Shown here: positions 10,581 through 20,970 of the stretch, one piece after another
How positions within the stretch are numbered: the stretch's first letter is position 1
Layout of the letters: the number at the start of each line of letters is the position of its first letter
Assembly: GCA_030062745.1 (NCBI GenBank)
Contig: CP099844.1
Location: 23,436,596 to 23,500,595 of the forward strand
DNA: 64,000 bases
Direction: 5' to 3'
Origin: Capitulum mitella
Lineage: Eukaryota > Arthropoda > Thecostraca > Pollicipedomorpha > Pollicipedidae
Made by a program: the position numbers and the translations under genes
The notes under the pieces: model-generated
Seen by the model: the letters and a program-made list of their open reading frames with translations, nothing else
Told to the model about the DNA's origin: nothing
The model's database searches: none

Positions 10581-12172
10581 AGCATTTCTCTATCCTGCGC
10601 GCAGAGCGAACGACTGGGTACTCTTGCGCGCCAGCTCGGACGAGCAGCGAACATTACAAGGAACTGACAGCGGTCCTGACAACCCTGCGGAGGCAGCGGG
10701 TGACGGACAGCACCCAGCCAGTCCCACAGCACAGCCTGTCCTCTGCCGGGCTCGCCGGGGCGTCGGCGATATGACTGTGATCGCCGCCGGTCGGCAAGAC
10801 GGCAGTCGGAGGGACAGCAGGACGAGTCAGCGGGACCTCCCAGGACGGCGGGGGCGCCGTCTCACCCCCGCCGTCTGCGCCGCCCCTGATGGCCGAGTTT
10901 AAACCCACATGATTTATTGGGGGCGGCGGCGCCGCGGCTGACCAGGCAGACGCGACCGCCGGCCCGGCGTTCATTACGAGGACGGGGCGCCGAGCTGCGC
11001 GGCACGCACCGAGTTTGTCACCGGCGCATTCCGCCGCCGCCGAGCCGACTTTTTTGTCGGCCGAATTAACATGAGAAATATTTAGGGAAAGCCGGGAATA
11101 TCGCAGTAGTGCCGACCAAGTTACGAGTCCGGGAAGATGGATGGCGGCCGAGCCCGGCCCGGGAACAAGGACAATCTTTTTGTTTCGCGGCCCGCTCGTC
11201 CGCCGGAGAAATCACCGGCAGAAAGGAGCCGGGCCATTTGGTCATCTGGGAACGATCTCCGGCCCGGCCTGGCCCCAAGTGGATGTCCAGTCAAAGGACG
11301 CGGCCCGAAAGGTAAAATATCCGCCGCGATAACAAATGGCACACTTGACCGGCCCGATAATGACATGATCGCGCCGGGACCGGGACCGGGACCGGGACCG
11401 GGACCGAGACCGGGACGGGCCGCCGGACCGACCGTAAGGAACCGGCCGGGAAACTCGCCGGCCGACGGGTGACACAGTTTTTGTCGGCGCGGAATGTGAA
11501 ACATTTTAAACAATGACGCGCGCGGCCGAATATTTTGTATGCAAATCGGCGCGCTTGTCGCATTGTTTGAATATCTGGGGCTGACTCGAGATGGGCCGCG
11601 TGCGCGACGACACGGCGCGACTGCGGCGCGCGTGACGCGAATTCCCGTCGCCGGCGAGCTCCGAGGACCCTCTTTAGCGGCACGCGGCGCCGCTTGTGGC
11701 GCCGGCAGCGGCGGCGGCGGCCGGCCGGCCGGCCGGTCGGGGTTTACGGCACGGCGCGGCGCCGGCGGCCGCGTCAATTCTCATCGGCCGACCGGCGCCT
11801 CTGGAGGGCGTAAACACGGCTCATTCGCGGTGCACGGCCGGGTGGACACGCGGCCGTCTGCGGACACGTGTCCACCGTGTCGCGGGTCGCGTATGGCGCG
11901 AGAGAGCCGCCGGGGCAACGCGCCAGCTGGTCGGCATCGCTTTCGCCGGGCGCCCCGCCGGGCGCCGGCGGCGGGCCGCAGCGCAAGTGGCCAAACTCGG
12001 AGCAAACAGGCACAGTGCGGGCCAGCGCGAACGCTACTGAATGCGCACGAGTACACACGGCATCAATCAGACCACTCCAAACGCGTAACAGCTGGGCCGT
12101 TTGCGCCACTCGAGCGAGCTCGACAGCTGGTGGGGCCTGGCGCCGGCGGCGGCGGCGGCGCGCCGTACTGAC
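10581..12172. other. GC-rich island adjoining the Zic/opa exon (start of intron 1)
   Basis: Highly CpG-dense sequence immediately 3' of the splice donor of the Zic/opa exon. It contains AATTAAC and TTTTTTGTCGG words near 11050-11070, TTTTTGTCGGCGC at 11478-11490, and a fork-head-type GTAAACA at 11810-11816. A hexanucleotide microsatellite lies within it. Reading frames on both strands are alanine/arginine/proline shadows. Confidence 0.55.
11374..11416 (+). repeat. (CGGGAC)n hexanucleotide microsatellite
   Basis: Seven tandem CGGGAC units, one with a G-to-A change. In frame it gives Gly-Pro or Arg-Ser repeats, which explains some open frames here. No gene is implied. Confidence 0.9.
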
Positions 12173-12174
12173 CT
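12165..12174 (-). other. opa: Splice donor of Zic/opa exon 1
   Basis: Read on the minus strand, ACACAG is followed by GTCAGTAC, a good GT-R-AGT donor. It splits the glycine codon of the finger 3-4 linker (His-Thr-Gly) in phase 1, the intron position shared by Zic genes. Reading past it gives a proline-rich tail with a stop near 12063. Confidence 0.85.
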
Positions 12175-13136
12175 GTGTGCGTCCGCTTGTGGATCTTGAG
12201 GTTTTCGGAGCGGGCGAACACCTTGCCGCAGCCGGGGAACGGGCAGGGGAACGGCTTCTCGCCCGTGTGCACCCGGATGTGGTTCACCAGCTTGTACTTG
12301 GCCTTGAAGCCGCGTCCGTTCCGCGCGCAGCTCTGCCAGCAGCAGGCGTGGTTCGTGCACTCGGGCCCGCCGACGTGGTCCACCGTCAGGTGATTGACGA
12401 TCTCGTGCAGGCTGTGGAACGTCTTGTTGCACACCTTCTTCGGCGACGGCTGGTCGGGGTCGATCCACTTGCAGGTCATCTCCTGTTTGAGCGGCTGGCG
12501 CAGGTAGCGGTAGCAGCCGTGCGGCGCGCCCATCGCGCCCATGTTCCAGTTCATCTGGTGGTGGAACTGGTTGCCGGAGAGCTGCTGGAACTGTTCGGCG
12601 CCGTACATGGAGCCGAGCCGCATCTGGCTGTTCATGTGCGCGTGCTGCTGCTCGTGCAGGCCGGGCAGCACCATGGCCGGGTCGTGGTGCGCCAGGCCGG
12701 ACGAGGCGAACACGCTGTGGTGCTGCTGCGGCAGCTCGTGGCCGCCGAGCGCGCCCAGCGAGCCGGCCATGTGGTCGCGCCGCAGGAAGAAGTCCCGCGC
12801 CGCGTACGAACCCATGTGGCCGTGCATGCCGTGGTGGCTGACGGGCACGCCCATGCCGTAGCCGTTCTGGTACTGGTTCTGCATGCTGGCCTCGGCCGCA
12901 CTCATGCTGGAGCCGAACATGAGGCCGACCGGGCCGTGGCCGGCCTCCATGAACGGGTTCACCACTGGCTTCGTGTCGACGTGCATCCTGGCGGCGGCGA
13001 ACGGCGCGCGCCACAGGTCGCCGGCGCCGGGCGGACACGCCGTCTCGGAGCGGTGGCGGGGCGAGCTGTCGGAGCCGTCACCGCGCGGAGCGCACGCCAC
13101 AGGACCCAGCAAGACACTGCTCTTCTCCGATACCAT
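12173..13136 (-). CDS. opa: Zic/odd-paired zinc-finger transcription factor, first coding exon (partial)
   Basis: First coding exon of a Zic-family (arthropod odd-paired) DNA-binding transcription factor, acting in the nucleus in segmentation and neural patterning. The start at 13134-13136 is the first ATG after an in-frame TGA (13149-13151) and has A at -3 and G at +4. A second ATG at codon 51 (12984-12986), just before NPFMEAGH, resembles the start of fly Opa and may be used instead. Residues 109-122 ([14 protein letters not shown]) match the Zic/Opa-conserved motif. Finger 1 uses C222, W224, C236, H249, H254 with the family's long Cys-Cys spacer. Finger 2 uses C265, W267, C270, H286, H290. 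Finger 3 uses C298, C303, H316, H320. KQEM precedes finger 1, as in family members. The exon gives 321 codons plus one base (phase 1) and stops at a GT donor at the start of finger 4, the classic Zic intron site. Fingers 4-5 and the C terminus lie outside the window. Residue 266 is Cys where Phe or Tyr is usual. Confidence 0.95.
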
Positions 13137-13150
13137 AATACGCGCTCTTC

Positions 13151-13460
13151 AGACCGACGTCCGCGCCGCGGGAGGTGCCCTCTGCAACAGAAACGCCGCG
13201 TGCGATTCGTTCTCAGTCAGCTGGAGGCCGGGCCCCGCTGCGCCGGCCGCCGCCGCCGCCTCCCATTGGCCGGCGCACAATGGAGCGGCCGCGCCGGCCA
13301 ATGGCAGCGCGCGCGCGGGGCGGGGCGTGAGCGGCCTCCGGCTGCGCGCCCAGTGGGACGCTATTGGTGCTCTCAGCGGCGCGGTATGTCCGCCTGGGAG
13401 GTGGGCGCCGCCGCCGCTGGGCGCCGCCGGCCACCGCCGCGCGCCCGCCTAAACTGATGC
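13151..13460 (-). promoter_or_regulatory. opa: Putative CpG-island promoter of Zic/opa
   Basis: The region directly 5' of the coding start (higher coordinates on the minus strand) has three CCAAT boxes in 105 bp. They are ATTGG at 13265-13269, CCAAT at 13298-13302 and ATTGG at 13363-13367. A GC box (GGGGCGGGGCGTG) lies at 13317-13329, and a Sox-type ACAATGG at 13277-13283. I see no convincing TATA box. CCAAT plus GC boxes in a CpG island fit a TATA-less developmental promoter, with transcription probably starting between about 13150 and 13260. The exact start is not visible. Confidence 0.55.
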
Positions 13461-13640
13461 GACACATGGGAGCCCAATTACCTCCTTTGGCGCGATGATC
13501 GGTCCCCACGGAGGAGCACTAACTAGGCGACGGCTTAATTACGTCGTCGGCGGCGGCGCGTGGCGGCCCGGCTTGCCCGCTGGCTGCGGCGGCGGCAGTC
13601 GCAGGGGTCGTCGCGAGACTGACTGGCTGTCGACGTTCGG
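13461..13640. promoter_or_regulatory. Upstream proximal GC-rich flank with homeodomain-type sites
   Basis: A continuation of the promoter CpG island with CCCAATTACC near 13475 and CTTAATTACG near 13532, both containing the homeodomain-type AATTA core in otherwise very GC-rich DNA. It may be a proximal regulatory region of the Zic/opa gene. This is inference from position and motifs only. Confidence 0.35.
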
Positions 13641-14735
13641 CGCAGCGAGGTCAGCTCTCAAGCGACTGGCTTATCTTGATGTACCGGGAGATTCTGCATG
13701 ACGTGCCAGGGACTGGACTGGCGGGGGTGCTGTCGGATTTGAATGCGGCGAAAGTGAAAATTAGCGGTGTCGTAGGGACCGCAGGAATGCCCAGTGGGGA
13801 AGATCAGAGTGGGACCAAACAAACCGCAGGACTGTGAGGTTACACGCCGTATTGTTCACGTAGACCGAGCCAGTGTATGCAAAGACGGACATCTGATAAA
13901 TGCCGCAGAAATACGCTACGGTATGCCAGGAACATAAGAGCGCTTGACGTAGCCTTAAAAAGCTTTCGAATTTCTTCGACCTTTCTCCTTAGCAACGGCA
14001 AAGCATGGCTATTTAGAGATGAACACCCATATCATGCTTACACGGCTTGAAGAAACAGAGAACGTGAACGGTAAATGATTCACACATAGGACACGTTTTT
14101 AAACAAATTAAAATTGCTCATCGCGATCTAAGCAGTGGCTGAGATGGACTAAAAATGTAAAACAGGAGTCGCCGTTTATGCCGCGGCACTCCTTTCTCCG
14201 CACGTTGGCCTTAAACGGAGAAACTCAAAACAATGAGAATCTCAGAGCTACTCAGACGTCTTGAAATATTTTTGTTTCCTTCCTGTGCCGAGCAGAGGTG
14301 AACTTTCGAGACATTGTTTAATTGTGGGTTCCCAGTGGAACAATGGCACTGTTCTTACCGTAATTAAGACTATGGTGAGATTAATGCTGTTCCCAAAGCA
14401 GTAGTACATCATATTCCAAACATTTATCAATTGCAAGTACATGTTACGCAGACCACTGTTTCCTTTCTCAGCATTCAGGCTGTTTGTGAGTTCCGGCTCC
14501 AGCTCTTTGAGCAAAATGACACCTACCAAGCGATAAAATTCTACACGTGGCTGAACATGTGGTATCTGACGACACAAGTTCATGATGTCGGAATAAGCAA
14601 ACCTTTGACAGCCTTTACCCGGAACATGCCCTTTCGGACAAAGCCCATAACAGTAACCCGAACCTCCAACTGAACATTATTCCCTTCACGAGCAGCTCGC
14701 CCAGCCCAGCATGACATCACTCGATCGTTCAAACT
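13641..14735. other. AT-richer upstream spacer
   Basis: No gene, RNA or repeat recognised. The 111-codon open frame on the minus strand (14248-14583) has no recognisable motif and overlaps an open frame on the other strand. Confidence 0.4.
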
Positions 14736-14990
14736 CGGCTCCTTACGACATCGGGCCGCCGCCGGCTGCTGGCGAACTAATCGGCGCGTGATCCGCCGGC
14801 GAGGCTCGGCGGAATAATTTCCGCTAATGCCGGCGATTAGGGCGGCGCCGGTCCATCAGGCGGCGTGTTCTCCGTCACTCTCTGTCCGGCCGAGCTTCGG
14901 CCGCATAAATCAGAGCTGACGGAATCGGGCCGGCCGGCGGCCGATCCATCATGACCGCGGCGGCGGCACGGGCCGGCGGTCCCCGCCGCT
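14736..14990. other. Small GC-rich island
   Basis: CpG-dense 250-bp segment with GGCGCGTGATCCGCCGGCGAGG-like content, directly abutting a minisatellite. No coding sequence. Confidence 0.4.
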
Positions 14991-15470
14991 GTCTGCTGAC
15001 GGGATAGCAGGCAGCACGAGTCGCCCGCCGCTGGTGGCGGGACAGCAGTCAGCATGGGCCGCCCGCCGCTGGTGACGGGACAGGAGGCAGCACCAGCCAC
15101 CCACCACTGGTGACGGGACAGCATGCAGCACGAGCCACCCGACACTGGTGACGATACCACGGCCAGGACGAAATATTCGCCACTTCCTCTTAATGAGACA
15201 ACAGCTAGCACGAGTCACCCGCCATTGGTGACAGTGCAACAGCTAGCACGAGCCACCCGCCACTGGTGACGGCACAGCAGCCAATACCAGAAATCCGCCA
15301 TTGCCTGTTAATGGGACAGCAGCTAATTCGAACCACCCACCATTGGTGACTGGACAGCGATCGGTGCGAGCCACCCCCACTGGTGACGGGACAGCAGCTA
15401 GCACGAGTCACCCGCCACTGGTGACGGGACAGCAGTCAGCACGAGCCGCCCGCCACTGGCGATAGGATGG
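14990..15470 (+). repeat. Minisatellite, 38-bp unit
   Basis: Tandem units begin at about 15011, 15049, 15087 and 15125, exactly 38 bp apart, then continue with two variant inserts to about 15470. The core reads GCAGCACGAGCCACCCGCCA then CTGGTGACGGGACA. Variant units near 15161-15200 and 15285-15325 carry an AAATATTCGCCA or AAATCCGCCATTGCCT segment and a CTTAATGRGACA segment. Units abut with no unique spacers, so this is not a CRISPR. Cys/Ser/Trp/Gly-rich frames on the minus strand are products of the repeat. Confidence 0.9.
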
Positions 15471-17155
15471 ACAGCAATTTGCACGGCGCATAAAGGCCTC
15501 ATGATGGATTACGGGGCGGTGGTGCCGCCACCGCTCCTGTCTCGCTGGCAGCTGCTGTTATCGCTACTCCTGCCTGTTGGCAGCTGGTAAAGCCGCCTCT
15601 GCGGCTGCCTCATCAACAGCTGGCGTCGCCGCAGGCGGTGGTTGATGAGTCCCGGCCAGTGGCACAGATGACAGAGCTGTAGAGCGCACTTACGCAAGAC
15701 TGGAAAACGCTTTGGTCATTAGTGATGGCGAATGTGAATGTAGTTGGAAATGTAAGAAACCGCACCGTTCATCACTTTTCGCCGGCTGAGCGAACGTCAT
15801 GTGTAATGCGGTGCGTGGGTCATGAATCTCTCCTCTGATTCTGATCTGCTCTATTTGGCCTTAGGGAAATCCAGTGTTTGAGACATTCGCACCAACAATA
15901 TGTTGTGACCCTGAAATAAACATGTGACAAAAGCATTCACGTCAGTGGATCGTGGACAGTTTAGCAGAGTTCCAATGCATAGTTCCCCTTCAGTGCTGAG
16001 GTTAAATGTTTATTTCTCGCTTTGTTTCTTGCATAGGCTTAGAAACAGGGCGGTGGGAAAACTGTCTTACAGCTTCTATGGATTTTAACATTGAATTTCA
16101 TGGTTGAGCGTTATGGGAAGGGAAAACGTATCATCGTTTACCATCGCTTATTTTGCGTTGAGTCCAACAAACTCGGTTTTCAACAATGCACGTCAAACCA
16201 TGAAAACAGGGATGAAGTGGGTGCTCAGCACACAGTAACACTGAAAACACACGTGCAAAAAAGGTGCATATAACAACAAAAAAAAAAAAATAGTCGCACA
16301 ACCGCATAAATACACGTCTATAAAGTCCGTTATGCGTCACAGTCAACTCATGGCATTCAGGTGGATTTCGTCGGCAAGTGTACCAAAAACCTACAGGCAC
16401 ACCTCACCTTCTTTGGATTCCTACGCTCCTGGTTCGATGCCTAGTAGGAGCTATGGTTTCAGCGTGGAAGAAAGCCGCGGATGTGAGTAACCTCACGAGT
16501 TTAAGTCTATTTTTTCCTGTTTTCAGCAGGCAGGATTGATAAACACAAATCAGAATTTATTGGAGAGAACATTGCCACATCCTACCGTACGTTGGGTGTA
16601 ACCGGAATCTCTTCACTTTTTAAAGACTGCGTCAGGTCTCCATTCTTCGGCTTTCATATGCTATCCTAGAATGAAGCTGATTGCCTTCACTAGCATGGAA
16701 ACACATCTATCACATAGTTTTACGTAGTGCTTTGTCACTTTCTTCTTGGTAGGTTTGAAAATGCTCATTCCAAAACATTCAAGCACGATACGTTTGCAAA
16801 GATGGAGATACTAACATGCATACCTCTGAACACCTTTGGAGTCGGTAGTCATCGTTCCCTACATTACGAAACAGAGCAGTCCGAATATCGAAGAACATGC
16901 ATTTGTTTTGGTGCGGCATGATAACTTGCGTCCGGGCAGTGAACTGTTGGAAATTCTGGACGTTAGATGGCGTTGCTAGACGAATCAAGGTAAAACGTGA
17001 ACATTCATACACGAACAAGTTGTCTCAGCTCTGGACATATGGAAAAAACAATGAATTTCTACGCACAATAAACAGGCGCAAATCACACGTACTCTGTAAT
17101 AAATCAAGCCTATTGATTTACGGTTAAAAACGTCAGAGGAGCACGAGAGGATCTC
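15471..17155. other. AT-richer spacer
   Basis: A poly-A run near 16278 and an isolated tRNA B-box-like word (TGGTTCGATGCC at about 16430) are present, the latter possibly a fragment of a tRNA-derived repeat. No gene recognised. Confidence 0.4.
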
Positions 17156-18250
17156 CGCACAAGCATTGCTATGCCGGTCCGGGCCAACACTGTCGCACTC
17201 TCGCCGAGACTTCGTCGGCTGCCGCTCGCCGGTCTTTTGGAGGCTCCCTGAATCCTGCCCAGTTTGCATCGCATCGATGACCTGAAACGATATGTGGCCA
17301 ATTTGTCCTCACCGGACCTGTGAAAGCCGTCCGACGAAGAACCAGGCATTCTCAGACTGCTGTGCCCCTACCGGCCGCTAACGCGAAGACAGTGAGCAAG
17401 GCACCAGGCACCCCCAGCCCCGTCCGCTGTGTCGCAGCGTCCCTGTCCGCCGCTCGGCCGCCGGGACCAGGACCGGAAGCGGGCGTGTCCGCCCCCCCTC
17501 CCGACTGTCGGGGGGGGGGGGGCGCTGACGGTCTGACGTGACCGATCACCGACGCCGGCGGCGCTCCGACGCGTCCGCTGACGTTATCAGCGGCCCCCCT
17601 CGGCCGAGGCGGCCGCCGCCGCAGTGGGGACCCGCCGCGGCCGCCGCCAGTGTTGACCCAACACGGCGGGCGCGCAGCGGCGGCCTCGGGGGTCATGCCG
17701 CGGCCGGCGTCAGGTATCGACTTCACGGCTGTCGACCCGCAGCACCTGAACCGAGGCTCATCTTCTATGGTCACTGTTCTAGCCGGGATCTGTCGGACTC
17801 AGCGGCGTCGTCGGGCTCCGGGACTTTGAAGACTGCAATATGCATCAGAGAGCGAGCGACCATTTGTTGCTCTATGGGATTTCCGGCCCCACATCACCGC
17901 AAACATTTCCGCTCTTCCGTTCAGCCCCTGACTACGCCTCTGACGAGAGGTGCAGGGCGTGGGTGGCAGAGGTCCCGGCCTCTCGCATCTTTCCTGTGCC
18001 ATGTGGCCGCCGAGGACGGGGGTGGGTCGCCGACGCGCCCGCTCGGCAGGCGAGACTAATTGCAGGTGTTGATGAATGGCGGCCTGAGCCCGCTAACGAC
18101 GGATTAAGGTGTGGACGTTCCCCGAAGCCGGTCCTAATCACACGTTTGAGTCGGACCTGTCTGCTGGATTGAGACGGATGCTCGCTGCGCTGAAAGAGGC
18201 CCGGGCGCGACGGAAGGGGGCCCATTGAGGAGCGGCACCGCTCATGGGAG
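17156..18250. other. GC-rich region with poly-G tract
   Basis: Moderately to strongly GC-rich with a run of about 13 G at 17509-17522. Frames on both strands are low-complexity and no protein family is recognised. It is possibly another regulatory CpG island upstream of the Zic/opa gene. Confidence 0.4.
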
Positions 18251-20377
18251 CTTAAACAGACCGGTACCTGTCTGAAAGAGCTCAGAGGAGAATGACAGCT
18301 GTTTGTTCCGTACAACGACGGTCTTCTTTAAAGACAGTTTAATTACAATCTTTTGACAGCGGAATGCAAATAAATATGATAAAGATACCAATATTACATT
18401 GTTTTTCCTATTATTCTTACGTGTCAGGAACGCCTTTTAGCTGGCAGGATGTGCTCAAAAGGCCACGCAGAACTGTTGTTACCATGAGAAAAAGGTGTGG
18501 AAAACGAGGCGTGGAATAATATTGCATTGTTTCGCCTACCTTTGGATGCAAAAACATATACTCCCGAAATTTTCAAAGTTTGCCTTCCATATTTATCGTT
18601 CCAGTCATTTCGTGGCAAGTAAAATGCACCAACATTCAACGAGTCATAGACCATTTGCAATTACCGTCCTGAAACGCTGGAAAATCACTTCTCACTTCGG
18701 TTACGTAAGACACAAATATGATAGGTCATCAATTGTTATTTTACTAGTTTCTGGAAACACGAAGAAACTCCAAAACAAAACGGACATTGCTCGAAGCAAG
18801 AACAAGGTAAGGATTTTGCACGTCCTTGTTGGCTGGTACCTTTGCACGACTGATGCACTGCACTTTCGAGAATGTTAAATGCAAACTAACTACACCATGG
18901 GAAACGTTACTGTCGTCACGTCATACAGAGCAAGATGCGATAAATATGAAATGGATGACGAATTTTTAGTAAGTACGTAGCAAAATTTTCACCAGCTAAT
19001 ACCGTTATTGGACAGAAAATTTCTACCTGGGTAGGGTTATTTCCTCATGTAGTTTGACCCGTCCCGGCCACTGCCCCTGTACGTCACGTCCTGGCTACTG
19101 CCCTCGGTGACGTCACGCCAGTCGCACAGTGTCGGATAAATGTCCAGGAGTGGCAGTCGATGTTCAGCAACCAAACTCGTGTGGCTGTTGGGATTAGTAA
19201 AGGCAATGATTCCGAGGTGAGATGGAAGTATCGCCGAATTGCCTTTGTCCAGGCATCTTGCAGATAAATCCAGTTCTGTACACTGAAGACTCCGCCTCTG
19301 CGTCTAGCAAAGGGTTCTAAAGATCACATTTGTGCCGGAAGTAATCATATCCCACAGGTCAAGCTAGCTCCCCGCGAAAACATCGCCTGCGATTCTGCTA
19401 CGGCCAAGGGATATTTTATGCCTTGAATTGTAAATATTGCCAACTCTTCCTCAAGGAGATCAACCATACCAAACTACATCGAATAAATGCTGGAGAAGTT
19501 ACTTGCTCTCCAACTGTACTTGTTCACTCAGATGGATGAAAAATATTAGGCCAATTTATTTACTCCGTGCGACCAAGTTTTGTCATGCAAAACGTTAACT
19601 GTCAATTTATTGGTATAAGTTGCTAGATTATTGGTTAGTTATCTTGGTTTTGATTTAATTAGTAAATGCCCAATGACAATATTTACAATTTAACAACTTC
19701 ACAATAACAAACCGATCCTGTATTCATTTCGCTCTATTGATTTCATATATTACCCAATATTAATATATATTAAATATGGATACCGGAATCAGAGACTTTT
19801 GGCTTCAGAGATATGACGACATTCTTTGGGTACAATCGTTAAGCGTCAGTAAAAATAAGTCTTAAATTCAATAATGCCGCTGAATTTCCATTTCAGTTTT
19901 AACATTTGCAGAATAACAGGACAAATCGAGCTCAGCGCATGTGAAAGCGATGACAGACTTCACACCTCACTCCGATATGCCAGCAGACAAATGCAGTGTG
20001 ATAACTGTGTGGAATGAATAAGTTGCATGAGTGTTTTTCTTGCATTTCATACTCATAACAGCATTTAACCATCGCCCGAATAGGGGGAGGGGTGATGCAG
20101 ACCCGCTGAGGTTTTCCAGGGATAACTTCCCATCAGTTTGTTTGATCCACCTGAAACTTGGTATCCCCACTGCGGCATCATTTCCTCATCAGCAGTCCTC
20201 ATCTACGTTGACGTGGTAACTAGCTGTAACGTCATAACGGGAACCAGGTCAGCCGTTTTTGCACCCTAACTAGACCGATTGCGAAAATTTTCTGTTTTCG
20301 CCTTACTGTGAGACGGCTTGACTGCGCAAATGAAATAAAATAGACATCAATTGTCACAAAATTTTATGTTTTGCAAG

Positions 20378-20381
<4 letters not shown>
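18251..20381. other. AT-rich intergenic spacer
   Basis: No gene recognised. A GC-rich patch near 19068-19125 contains two CRE-like words, ACGTCACG (19080) and GTGACGTCACGCC (19107). The rest is AT-rich, including an ATATATTAAATAT stretch near 19760. Confidence 0.4.

Positions 20382-20444
<63 letters not shown>
20382..20444. repeat. (TA)n microsatellite, ~63 bp
   Basis: Uninterrupted TA dinucleotide repeat. The Ile-Tyr repeat open frame across it on the minus strand is an artefact. Confidence 0.97.
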
Positions 20445-20447
<3 letters not shown>

Positions 20448-20489
20448 GTAGGATTATGCTCACTGCCAAGCTTATCGAACATGGGTGTA

Positions 20490-20960
20490 GCGACGGTTCA
20501 GAAATTGGGAGGGGGACAACCTGACTGCGATCCACCAAGAAAAGGTAGGACGAGGGTAAAAAATGCGGCTGAAATCTCTTTTTTCGATTTCGGAGTTCAA
20601 GAAACTGCGTCGCCAGTGGGGAAAAAAAACAATTTCATGCCTTAAAAATTCGGGGGGCGAATCACCACTTCTGGGAAACTGCGGGGGCCATGTCCTCCAT
20701 TCCCACAGAAATTATACCCGTTTTATCGATGGTCACACTAAGGTCGTGAGCTACGGTGGGAAACACCTTTTTTGCTTAATTTGGTGCAATATCTCTCATG
20801 TCATGAAAAAGGTGGAATGCGGCAAAAGCCTGATTTTTGTCCCGGCGAGCGGAGCGGCCCCGGCAGCAAGGTGATGAATGTACAGTACCACGACTTGCCT
20901 AAAATTAGTTTTTGTATTGGATATCGATTTAAAAAAAAACGCTTTAACACATGTAAATCA
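20490..20960. other. Possible decayed mobile-element sequence
   Basis: The stretch contains several G-runs in contexts resembling terminal portions of the nearby TTAA elements (GGGGGACAACC near 20510, CGGGGGGCGAATCACC near 20650, GCGGGGGCCATG near 20682). No ends or target duplication could be defined. Confidence 0.25.
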
Positions 20961-20970
20961 CAGTGCTTAA

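Noticed and set aside
11121-11777. 218-codon minus-strand open frame with Gly-Pro repeats
   Set aside because: The repeat is a hexanucleotide microsatellite; the rest is Arg/Ala/Pro filler of a CpG island lying in the Zic/opa intron.
1-12172. Zic/opa exon 2 (fingers 4-5)
   Set aside because: No sequence matching the expected finger 4-5 pattern was seen on the minus strand by eye; presumed beyond the left edge.
11868-13457. 529-codon plus-strand open frame
   Set aside because: It is the antisense shadow of the Zic/opa exon and its GC-rich flanks. The minus frame has clear zinc fingers; the plus frame is low-complexity Val/Ala/Arg/His.
14990-15470. CRISPR-like array
   Set aside because: Units are directly abutting with no unique spacers, the host is eukaryotic, and there are no cas genes; it is a minisatellite.
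20347-20538. Open frame with a long Ile-Tyr repeat
   Set aside because: It translates a (TA)n microsatellite.
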